This document shows, piece by piece, positions 1 through 5,533 of a stretch of 7,504 nucleotides of DNA (position 1 is the first letter of the stretch; each line of letters begins with the position of its first letter). A model generated the notes under the pieces. That model did not search any database. It saw only the letters and a list, made by a program, of their open reading frames with translations, and was not told the DNA's origin. Source of the DNA: Chloroflexota bacterium (GTDB taxonomy: Bacteria; Chloroflexota; Dormibacteria; CF-121); contig VBFF01000022.1 of NCBI GenBank assembly GCA_005889285.1, positions 1 to 7,504 on the forward strand, written 5' to 3'. The position numbers were made by a program, and so were the translations under genes.

Positions 1-288
1 TGCCGGACTCACCATCAGCATGTGACCGTAGAACTCGCGCTCGCCAGTCAGGTAGGGCACCGGAACGCGGGCGGCCCGGCGCGCCGCCAGGCGACGCAGC
101 CGCCGCCGCTGTGGTTCGGTCAGCCGTTGCTCGGGGTGACTGTGCAGCCGCTCGCGCGAGACCTTGAGGACGTGCGCGACCAGGATCTCGGCGTCGAGCC
201 AGGCGTAGGCGATGCCGGCCTTTCGCAGTGTCGCACGCGTGGTGGCGAGCTGGACCTTGACGGTGTCGCGGTCAGGCGCGGGAGCCAT
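1..288 (-). CDS. prmC: Release factor glutamine methyltransferase PrmC, N-terminal part (runs off the window)
   Basis: PrmC methylates the glutamine of the GGQ motif in class I release factors, using S-adenosylmethionine in the cytoplasm. Only the first 96 codons are present; the reading frame is open to base 1. They cover the N-terminal helical domain that binds the release factor. Visible family features are the LDAEILVAHVL segment (residues 31-41), a Ser-Arg-Glu-Arg-Leu stretch after it, and the conserved YLTGEREFYG block (79-88) that leads into the methyltransferase domain. The catalytic NPPY motif lies outside the window. The ATG at 288 is chosen because it is the first start in frame and sits inside the end of prfA, giving a 17-nt overlap. 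No strong Shine-Dalgarno precedes it, so translation is probably coupled to prfA. Placement directly after prfA is the classical arrangement and supports the call. Confidence 0.93.
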   Translation of the reverse strand, partial: MAPAPDRDTVKVQLATTRATLRKAGIAYAWLDAEILVAHVLKVSRERLHSHPEQRLTEPQRRRLRRLAARRAARVPVPYLTGEREFYGHMLMVSPA

Positions 289-1351
289 TTGGCGGCGGTT
301 CGCTCAGGCGGTTGCCCTGGTCCCAGGCGATGAGGCGGTCGATCACCGGATCGAGGTCGCCGGCTTCCACGAACTGTGGGAGCTTGTAGTACTTGAAATC
401 GATCCGGTGGTCGGTGATGCGCGCCTCCGGATAGTTGCGGTCGCCCGAGCCCACGGCCGAACGACGAACCTCGGTCAAGGCCTCCTGCTGCTGCGCCATC
501 TGGCGGTCGAGCAGGCGGGCCATCAGCACCTTTTCCGCCTTGGCCTTGTTCTTGAGCTGCGAGCGCTCATCCTGGCAGGTGACCACGATCGGCGGACCGC
601 CGTCCTCCGGCGTGTAAGTGAGGCGCACTGCCGAGTCCGTCGTATTGACGCTCTGCCCGCCGTGTCCGCCGGAACGATAGACATCGACCTTGAGCCGTTC
701 GGGGTCGATGGCGACATCGACCTCTTCGGCCTCCGGCATGACCACCACCGTGGCCGTCGAGGTGTGAATCCGGCCCTGCGCCTCCGTCTCGGGCACCCGC
801 TGCACGCGGTGCACGCCATTCTCGAACTTCAGCCTCGAGTATGCGCCGTGGCCGCGAACCTCGAAGACCACTTCTTTGAAGCCGCCCCGCTCGGTCACGT
901 TCTCCGAGAGCATGTCGACCTTCCACCGCCGCGACTCGGCGTAGCGGCTGTACATGCGGAAGAGGTCAGCGGCAAACAATCCCGCCTCGTCCCCGCCGGT
1001 TCCCTGGCGGATCTCGATGATGACGTCCTTGTCGTCGGTGGGGTCCTTGGGCACGAGCGCCAGCTTGAGCTCGCCTTCGAGGCGGTCGCGCTCCGCCTGT
1101 TGCTTCTCGAACTCCTGCCTCGCATAGGCCTGCATCTCCGGATCCCGCTCCTGCTCCGCGAGCTCGCGAGCTTCGGCCATGGCGTGCTCGGCACGGCGGT
1201 ACGCCTCGTAGAGCTGCACAAGGTCCTTGAGTTGGGCCTGCTCCTTGCTCAGCCGCTGGAGCTCCTTGAGGTTAGCGTGGACCGCGGGATCGGCCAGCCG
1301 TTCGGTGATCGCCTTGTACCGAGCCCGAACGGCTTCGAGCTGTTCGAACAT
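272..1351 (-). CDS. prfA: Peptide chain release factor 1
   Basis: RF1 recognises UAA and UAG in the ribosomal A site and triggers peptidyl-tRNA hydrolysis. The 359-residue length is normal for bacterial RF1. The N-terminal coiled-coil region spans about residues 1-105. The PCRF core follows, with the IEIRQGTGGDEA block (112-123). The codon-recognition tripeptide region reads RVPETE, so the P-x-T tripeptide is Pro187-Glu188-Thr189, which marks RF1 rather than RF2 (SPF). The catalytic GGQ is at 231-233, followed by SVNTTDSAVRLT. The C-terminal ITDHRIDF segment (312-319) is typical. There is no internal frameshift like that of RF2. The ATG overlaps the stop of the upstream DUF1385 gene by one base (TGATG), and a purine-rich GAGG-type ribosome binding site lies about 10 nt before it inside that gene. 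Small oddities are Glu in the middle of the PxT tripeptide, where Ala or Val is usual, and His just before GGQ. Confidence 0.98.
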   Translation of the reverse strand: MFEQLEAVRARYKAITERLADPAVHANLKELQRLSKEQAQLKDLVQLYEAYRRAEHAMAEARELAEQERDPEMQAYARQEFEKQQAERDRLEGELKLALVPKDPTDDKDVIIEIRQGTGGDEAGLFAADLFRMYSRYAESRRWKVDMLSENVTERGGFKEVVFEVRGHGAYSRLKFENGVHRVQRVPETEAQGRIHTSTATVVVMPEAEEVDVAIDPERLKVDVYRSGGHGGQSVNTTDSAVRLTYTPEDGGPPIVVTCQDERSQLKNKAKAEKVLMARLLDRQMAQQQEALTEVRRSAVGSGDRNYPEARITDHRIDFKYYKLPQFVEAGDLDPVIDRLIAWDQGNRLSEPPPNGSRA

Positions 1352-2244
1352 CAGGCGGCGGCCTCTTTCTCCTCTAGCCGCGCGGCCTCGAAGGCGGCCA
1401 GCGCCACCTCGAGCTGACGGTCGTCCGGCTCGCGCGTCGTGAGCTTCTGGGTCAGGAGAAACGGAAGGATCAGCACCTTCACGATCGGATTATTCCGGTT
1501 GCGGCCGGCAAAACGAATGAACTCGTAGGCCAGCATGGCAATCACAGGAATCAGCACGATCCGTGACAGCAGCAGGAGTGGAAGCGCCGGCCGTCCGACC
1601 AGTCCGAACACGAAGGCGCTGACGACCATGACGGCCAGCAAGAAGCCGGTGCCGCAGCGCGGGTGGAGCGTGCTCTGCGTCCGCACGTTGGGCACGTCGA
1701 GCGGCAGCCCTTTCTCGTAGGCGTTGATCGTCTTGTGCTCCGCGCCGTGGTAGGCGAAGAGGCGCGCGATCTCGGCCTTGAAGGAGATGGCGTAGAGGTA
1801 GAGCAAGAGAAGCGCGATACGCACCGCCCCATCGACCACGCCGAAGAAGAGGTTGCCATGACCCCGGCTCAAAAAGCCGGCGGCGAGCAACGGGACGCCG
1901 AGGAAAAAGAGCAGCGCCCCGGCGATGGCGATCGCCATGGTGACACGGATGGTGTTCGCGCTCAACTCGATCTGCTCGGCGGCGGCCTGGATGTTCGCCG
2001 ACCACATCAGCGCCTTCATGCCGAGGTGGAGCTGCTCCCACAACCCGGCCAGGCCGCGAACGAGCGGCAGCTTCCAGAAGGGATGTGTATAGATGATGGA
2101 GCGCAATCGCTCGCGCAGGACCTGGATCTCGCCGTCGGGCTTGCGGACGGCGACGGCGTAGGTGGTGCGGCCGCGCATCATCACGCCTTCAAGCACGGCC
2201 TGGCCGCCGTAGAAGAACTTCTCCTGGCTCACAGCCGCGCTCAT
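1351..2244 (-). CDS. yqhQ: DUF1385 family (YqhQ-type) multi-pass membrane protein
   Basis: The 297-residue protein has no experimentally settled function that I know of. It carries the hallmarks of the DUF1385/YqhQ family: GGQAVLEGVMMRG (residues 13-25), YHGAEHKTI (165-173), HPRCGTGFL (194-202), LAYEFIR (238-244) and LTTREPDDRQLEVA (268-281). The repeated His/Glu/Cys positions between 165 and 197 look like a possible metal site (inference). Hydrophobic segments lie at about 101-124, 133-154, 200-217, 221-241 and 253-264, so this is an inner-membrane protein, with an acidic and alanine-rich C-terminal tail. The ATG at 2244 is preceded by AGGGA at a 6-nt spacing. It sits 52 nt after rpmE and overlaps prfA by one base. 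This position between L31 and RF1 recurs in Firmicutes and Chloroflexota-like genomes (from memory), hinting at a translation or envelope housekeeping link. The family call is firm; the function is unknown. Confidence 0.93.
   Translation of the reverse strand: MSAAVSQEKFFYGGQAVLEGVMMRGRTTYAVAVRKPDGEIQVLRERLRSIIYTHPFWKLPLVRGLAGLWEQLHLGMKALMWSANIQAAAEQIELSANTIRVTMAIAIAGALLFFLGVPLLAAGFLSRGHGNLFFGVVDGAVRIALLLLYLYAISFKAEIARLFAYHGAEHKTINAYEKGLPLDVPNVRTQSTLHPRCGTGFLLAVMVVSAFVFGLVGRPALPLLLLSRIVLIPVIAMLAYEFIRFAGRNRNNPIVKVLILPFLLTQKLTTREPDDRQLEVALAAFEAARLEEKEAAA
1362..1374 (-). promoter_or_regulatory. Ribosome binding site of prfA inside the DUF1385 gene
   Basis: Read on the minus strand this is GAGGAGAAAGAGG, ending 10 nt before the prfA ATG. 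It doubles as the codons for the acidic C-terminal tail (Leu-Glu-Glu-Lys-Glu-Ala) of the DUF1385 protein. With the TGATG stop-start junction it supports efficient coupled translation of RF1. Confidence 0.7.
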
Positions 2245-2296
2245 GCTAGTCCCTGCCTGACTCCGCCGGCCACACTGGGCTCAACGGGGGTGGGGC

Positions 2297-2503
2297 TTAT
2301 CTCTTCCGCTGCTGGCGCTGCTGGAACCGGTCGACGCGGCCCTGGGTATCGACAATCCGCTGCTGGCCGCTGAAGAAGGGATGGCACACCGAGCAGACCT
2401 CGGTCTTGAGCTCTTTCTGCGTCGAGCCGGTGGTGAACCGGTTGCCACAGAGACAGATCACGACCGCGTCGTGGTAGTAGGTCGGGTGGATGGTGGCTTT
2501 CAT
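2297..2503 (-). CDS. rpmE: 50S ribosomal protein L31, zinc-binding (C+) type
   Basis: This 68-residue protein is L31, a component of the large ribosomal subunit that contributes to the bridge with the small subunit. It begins [10 protein letters not shown]. It has the four cysteines of the zinc-binding C+ form at positions 17, 19, 37 and 40 (CLCGN and CSVCHPFF), followed by the family signature [16 protein letters not shown] and a basic tail. The ATG at 2503 is preceded by GGGAG at a 5-nt spacing and lies 14 nt after the stop of the M50 protease gene. The open frame extends further upstream, but only these 68 codons match L31. Since C+ L31 paralogues are commonly paired with zinc-regulated C- versions elsewhere in a genome, this copy is expected to be the zinc-replete form. 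Confidence 0.97.
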   Translation of the reverse strand: MKATIHPTYYHDAVVICLCGNRFTTGSTQKELKTEVCSVCHPFFSGQQRIVDTQGRVDRFQQRQQRKR

Positions 2504-2508
2504 TGGGG

Positions 2509-2513
2509 CTCCC
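2509..2513 (-). promoter_or_regulatory. Ribosome binding site of rpmE
   Basis: GGGAG on the minus strand sits 5 nt before the rpmE ATG, in the 14-nt gap after the protease stop. It fixes the rpmE start within a much longer open frame. Confidence 0.65.
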
Positions 2514-2517
2514 AATT

Positions 2518-3429
2518 CTATCTCAAGATGGCGGACGTTTGGAGCATGCCAACTCCGAGGGCGAAGAGCAGCCCCAGGTAGAGGGCTCCGACGAGGAGCT
2601 TGGTCTGGGCGTCGACGGCGTAGTACGCCGGGTTGAGGACGGTCGAACGAAAACGCTGCCAGGTCGCGATGGCGCCGAAGATCAGGACCAGGAACAAGAC
2701 CGGGCTGACCGTGGTCCCCGACTGCAACTCGAAGAGCAGCAGGCCCGCGGCGATGACCAGGCCGGCGACGTTGAACCACTTGGAGAGCAATGACGTCACG
2801 CGCCCACCGTCGAGCGGTGTCAGCGGGATGAGGTTGAAGAGGTTGATCAGGAAGCCGAAGTAGGCCAGCGCCCGCAACAGCTGACCCGTGCTCGAGTCGG
2901 GCATGGCCAGATAACCCAGGTAGCAGAGTCCCGCGGCGATCGATCCCAGCACCGGGCCGCCGATCGCCATGATCGATTCCTGGGCGACGCTCCGCGGCTG
3001 CTGCTTCATGCTGACGAACGCACCGAGGAAGGGGATCATCACCGGGAGGCTGACGGGCAGGCCGATGACCCGGGCCACGACCACGTGGCCGCTTTCGTGG
3101 ATCAGGATGAGGAGCACAATGCCGACGCCGAAGGCCCAGCCGAAGAGCTGCGCGTAGATCAACGCCGTTACTCCGGTGGACACGATCGTGAACCACAGCC
3201 CCTTGAACTTGAGGAGCAGGAGGCCGATATAGGAGAGCTTGCCGAAGATGAACGCGAGGAAAGCGAGAATCCCCGCCGCCAGCCCGCTGTTGCGCCGTCC
3301 GCGGTTACCAGGCTGTGCCGGGATATCGGCCTGGACGGGCCGGTCCGTACCGTAGCCGTAGTCGGCCCCGCCGGCCGTGGGCTCCTGGTTCGGCGAATAC
3401 AGATCAGCCATCACTTTGAGCTTGCCCAC
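2518..3429 (-). CDS. Site-2 protease family zinc metalloprotease (peptidase M50), integral membrane
   Basis: This is a polytopic intramembrane zinc protease. The family cleaves transmembrane segments of anti-sigma factors or other membrane proteins; the substrate here cannot be read from the sequence. The active-site HESGH (residues 111-115) lies within a hydrophobic helix. The third zinc ligand is Asp207 in the [12 protein letters not shown] motif (199-210). The conserved Gly-Gly-Pro loop is at about 157-159. Hydrophobic segments lie near 49-73, 78-106, 107-125, 152-175, 186-204, 221-234, 242-257 and 277-295. No PDZ or CBS domain is present, so this is a minimal M50 core. Residues 1-47 form a Gly/Pro/Gln-rich, probably disordered cytoplasmic tail. 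The start is uncertain: GTG at 3429 has AAAGG 8 nt upstream, whereas ATG at 3411 (297 residues) has no clear ribosome binding site. The gene follows the radical SAM gene by 46 nt and precedes rpmE by 14 nt. Confidence 0.92.
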   Translation of the reverse strand: MGKLKVMADLYSPNQEPTAGGADYGYGTDRPVQADIPAQPGNRGRRNSGLAAGILAFLAFIFGKLSYIGLLLLKFKGLWFTIVSTGVTALIYAQLFGWAFGVGIVLLILIHESGHVVVARVIGLPVSLPVMIPFLGAFVSMKQQPRSVAQESIMAIGGPVLGSIAAGLCYLGYLAMPDSSTGQLLRALAYFGFLINLFNLIPLTPLDGGRVTSLLSKWFNVAGLVIAAGLLLFELQSGTTVSPVLFLVLIFGAIATWQRFRSTVLNPAYYAVDAQTKLLVGALYLGLLFALGVGMLQTSAILR

Positions 3430-3475
3430 CGCCTGGGCCTTTCAATCACTTCAAACGGGGTGTGAGAGCCGGCCG

Positions 3476-4726
3476 TTACGCCGAGATCGGCTCCGCTACC
3501 CGCCAGGGGCGGGTGAAGTTGCCCAGTTGCAAGCCGGCGCAGCGGGCGGTGAGGTCCCTTACGAAACGACGCATCCCGATGCCGCGGGTGGGATGCGGGA
3601 TGCGCTCGAGGAGCCAGTGTGGGTCGACGTTGAGGCTGCGCAGCTGGATCTGGTGGACGCGATGCTTCTGGACGAACGCGACCAGCGCGTCGATCTCGGG
3701 TTGGGCGTCGCTGATTCCGGGAAAGGTCAGCAGGTTGATGGTGACCTGTCCGCCGGCGTCCGCCATCAACTCCGCGCACTGCTCGACCTGCTCCAGCCCA
3801 TAGCCGACCGGCCGGTAGTAGGCGCGGAAGCGCTCGTCGTCGAGGCTGAAGATGCTGATGCGGATCGAATTCAGCCCGGCATCGATCAGGCGACGGAGCA
3901 CGTCGGGGCGAGATCCATTGGTATTGATGTGGATCGTCGCCTGAGGCCAGGCCGACCGGATGCGTCGGGTGGCCTCCACGAGCACGGCGCCGCGGGTGAG
4001 CGGCTCGCCCTCGCAACCCTGTCCAAAGCTGACAAAGTTCTCCGGGTTCGCGCTCAGATGCCAGGCGGCGAGCTCGGCGATCTCCGACGCGGTCGGGGCG
4101 AAGGCGAGACGCGTCTGGGGGGAGTCGACATCGCCCCACTGCTCGGAGATGCAACCCAGGCACGCGGCATTGCACGCGGGCGAGACCGGGATCGCACCTT
4201 CGCCGCGGCGAATAAAGAGATTCTGCGCCGTCAGGCACCGATAGTCCGTCGCACAGGTCTCGAGGTGGCGGAGCAGCCGGCTGTCGGGCAGCGGGCGTCG
4301 CGCCGCTCGGATCCCGCGCTCGACGTGCCGGCGGTCGTCAGCCTGCGGATCCCACGCGCTCCAGCGGTCGGTTCGCATCGCCGCCACGTGCGGCTCACCA
4401 TCGATGGCGGCCACCGCGGCGTAGCCATAAAGGGGCAGGACCGGCGGCCGGCCATCGTCGGCGTAGGCGGGCAGCCAGGTCCGCAGGTAGCCCGGCGGTA
4501 AGACCGCCGCGACCGCGACCGCGCCGGCGTCGTCCACCGGACCGATCTCGCCGCCGGCCGCGCGTCCCTGTGGAATTCGGCCCGGGAGGTGCACCAGCGT
4601 GGCTCCCGCCGGCAGCGGGATGAGGCGATCGGCCGCGCCGATCTCCCAGCCACTGCGGGCCGTTGCCTGGAGCGAGTCATGAACGCGCAGCCGCCCGTCG
4701 CGGGTCGCGTAGAGGAGGCGGTTCAC
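3476..4726 (-). CDS. Radical SAM protein of an uncharacterised family with its own N-terminal domain
   Basis: The 416-residue protein binds a 4Fe-4S cluster through Cys185-x3-Cys189-x2-Cys192 (CNAACLGC), the classical radical SAM motif. The SAM-binding glycine/glutamate motif follows as GCEGEPL (237-243). A beta-strand with INTNGSRPD (267-275), then LNSIRISIFS (285-294) and the YYRPVGYG segment (303-310), continues the TIM-barrel core to about 370. Residues 1-155 form a separate domain beginning LLYATRDGRLRVHDS that I do not recognise beyond this family. Two more cysteines, 158 and 164, sit just before the core. There is no SPASM-type cysteine-rich C-terminal domain. From memory, proteins with this whole layout occur in Clostridia and Chloroflexota as unnamed radical SAM proteins; the substrate is unknown. 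The GTG start at 4726 has AAGG about 8 nt upstream and AGGGG closer in. The gene is preceded by tandem palindromic repeats and followed by the M50 protease. Confidence 0.9.
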   Translation of the reverse strand: MNRLLYATRDGRLRVHDSLQATARSGWEIGAADRLIPLPAGATLVHLPGRIPQGRAAGGEIGPVDDAGAVAVAAVLPPGYLRTWLPAYADDGRPPVLPLYGYAAVAAIDGEPHVAAMRTDRWSAWDPQADDRRHVERGIRAARRPLPDSRLLRHLETCATDYRCLTAQNLFIRRGEGAIPVSPACNAACLGCISEQWGDVDSPQTRLAFAPTASEIAELAAWHLSANPENFVSFGQGCEGEPLTRGAVLVEATRRIRSAWPQATIHINTNGSRPDVLRRLIDAGLNSIRISIFSLDDERFRAYYRPVGYGLEQVEQCAELMADAGGQVTINLLTFPGISDAQPEIDALVAFVQKHRVHQIQLRSLNVDPHWLLERIPHPTRGIGMRRFVRDLTARCAGLQLGNFTRPWRVAEPISA

Positions 4727-4740
4727 ACCCCTACCTTATC

Positions 4741-4805
4741 TATCACGCGCGCTTTCCCACACCGGAGCGCGCTTATCACGCGCGCCTCCCACACCGGAGC
4801 GCGCT
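4741..4805. repeat. Two tandem palindromic repeats between the M23 and radical SAM genes
   Basis: Two near-identical units follow each other head to tail: 4741-4773 (33 bp) and 4774-4805 (32 bp). They differ by one T and one T/C change. A partial third copy (tatc) begins at 4806, and the same four bases precede unit 1. Each unit contains a stem-loop. In unit 1, GCGCGCT at 4747-4753 pairs with AGCGCGC at 4766-4772 across a 12-base loop; in unit 2 the six-base GCGCGC arms are at 4780-4785 and 4799-4804. All four arms are the self-complementary GCGCGC, so arms of the two units can also pair with each other. No T-run follows on either strand, so this is not a standard intrinsic terminator. It fills most of the gap upstream of the radical SAM start and could be a REP-like element, a processing or pausing structure, or a protein site. 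Confidence 0.85.
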
Positions 4806-4810
4806 TATCG

Positions 4811-5458
4811 CTACGACGACAGCAGGTCGATCGGATTCTGCGGGATGCCCTCATAGCGGATCTCGAAATGCAGGTGAGGGCCGCTGGCACGACCGGTCGC
4901 TCCCATCAGCCCGATCAGCTGACCCTGCGCGACGACCTGTCCCGTGCTGACCATCACCGCGGACAGGTGCCCGTAAATCGTGTGGAATCCATTGCCGTGG
5001 TCGATCTCGACGTAAATGCCGTACGAGCCCCAGCCGGCGAAGACGACCTGGCCGGCATCGGCGGCAACCTCCGGTGTCCCCACGTCGTTGGCGATATCGA
5101 TCCCCGGGTGGTAGTCGAAGAAGCCCTGGGTGAGGACGCCGTGCGTCGGCCAGAAGAACCGCACAAGGCGCTCACGGGCGACGCCCGCCGCCGGGGCCGA
5201 CGGCTCGGCGACGTCATTGGCTCTGGCGGCGGTGATGAACCCGGGTGTATGGAGCTGGCTTTCGGCGTCCGCGATCCGGGCCGACCGCAGCGAGGCATCG
5301 TCGACGCTGCTCTTGTAGCCGACGCTGACGCTGCCACGCGAGCTCGCGTGGACATCGGCGATGGGGTGGCGGAATCCAAGCGGCCCGATGGCCAGGACGA
5401 GCAAAGCGACCGCGAGCGCCCAGCCGTGGGCGGCCAGTCTTGGGATTCCCCGCGCCAA
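4811..5458 (-). CDS. Membrane-anchored M23 family (LytM/lysostaphin-type) metallopeptidase
   Basis: M23 enzymes are zinc endopeptidases that cut peptide cross-links of peptidoglycan, and some degenerate members only activate amidases. This 215-residue protein appears catalytically intact. It has HPGID (zinc ligands His117 and Asp121), YGHLS (His164) and GPHLHFE (His195, His197), with the usual gap between them. Residues 13-29 form a hydrophobic segment after a basic N-terminus, so it is a signal anchor or signal peptide and the enzyme works outside the membrane. Residues 31-98 are a low-complexity Ser/Ala/Asp-rich linker, and the M23 domain runs from about 100 to 213. The only workable start I find is TTG at 5458; an in-frame TAG is at 5473-5471 and GAGG lies only 2 nt before the TTG. 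A promoter at 5497-5468 would begin the mRNA just a few bases before it. The start is therefore the weak point of this annotation; the domain call is firm. Confidence 0.9.
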   Translation of the reverse strand: MARGIPRLAAHGWALAVALLVLAIGPLGFRHPIADVHASSRGSVSVGYKSSVDDASLRSARIADAESQLHTPGFITAARANDVAEPSAPAAGVARERLVRFFWPTHGVLTQGFFDYHPGIDIANDVGTPEVAADAGQVVFAGWGSYGIYVEIDHGNGFHTIYGHLSAVMVSTGQVVAQGQLIGLMGATGRASGPHLHFEIRYEGIPQNPIDLLSS

Positions 5459-5490
5459 AACCTCGGCAGTCTAGCCCAGTTTTGGTCGCG
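5451..5490. promoter_or_regulatory. Inverted repeat flanking the -10 box and covering the M23 start codon (possible operator)
   Basis: CCAAAAC at 5455-5461 is an exact reverse complement of GTTTTGG at 5479-5485, with 17 bases between. CGCG flanks both arms (5451-5454 and 5487-5490), with a single unpaired T at 5486. The left arm covers the TTG start of the M23 gene, and the -10 box lies in the loop. As DNA this could be a repressor operator; in a read-through transcript from glpX it could fold and hide the start codon. Confidence 0.45.
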
Positions 5491-5497
5491 CCGTCAA
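5468..5497 (-). promoter_or_regulatory. Predicted sigma70-type promoter for the M23 gene and downstream genes
   Basis: On the minus strand TTGACG (5497-5492) and TAGACT (5473-5468) are separated by 18 bp. These match the -35 consensus at five of six positions and the -10 consensus at four of six. The expected transcription start is near 5461, about three bases before the TTG start codon at 5458. It lies in the 75-bp gap after glpX, where no intrinsic terminator is visible, so it may provide an internal start for the M23, radical SAM and protease genes. Confidence 0.5.
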
Positions 5498-5533
5498 CCG
5501 ATTCACCACCGCTTGCACAATTTGTACGCGCGG

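Noticed and set aside
212..1417. Long plus-strand open frame (401 codons) opposite prfA
   Set aside because: It is the antisense shadow of a GC-rich gene. The minus strand encodes full-length RF1 with all motifs, and the plus-strand translation shows no recognisable domain.
2245..2296. Possible terminator or promoter between rpmE and the DUF1385 gene
   Set aside because: No stem-loop with T-run and no convincing -35/-10 pair is visible in the 52-nt gap; only a ribosome binding site (AGGGA) can be supported.
2504..3196. Long reading frame upstream of rpmE in the same frame
   Set aside because: Only the last 68 codons match L31. The rest overlaps the M50 protease gene, whose frame has the conserved motifs.
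4741..4805. CRISPR-like array or intrinsic terminator
   Set aside because: The units are directly adjacent with no spacers and only two copies, and no T-run follows either hairpin on either strand.
5508..5530. Short imperfect palindrome around ACAAATTGT after the glpX stop
   Set aside because: The symmetry is about six bases with a mismatch and no known operator match; it could easily arise by chance.
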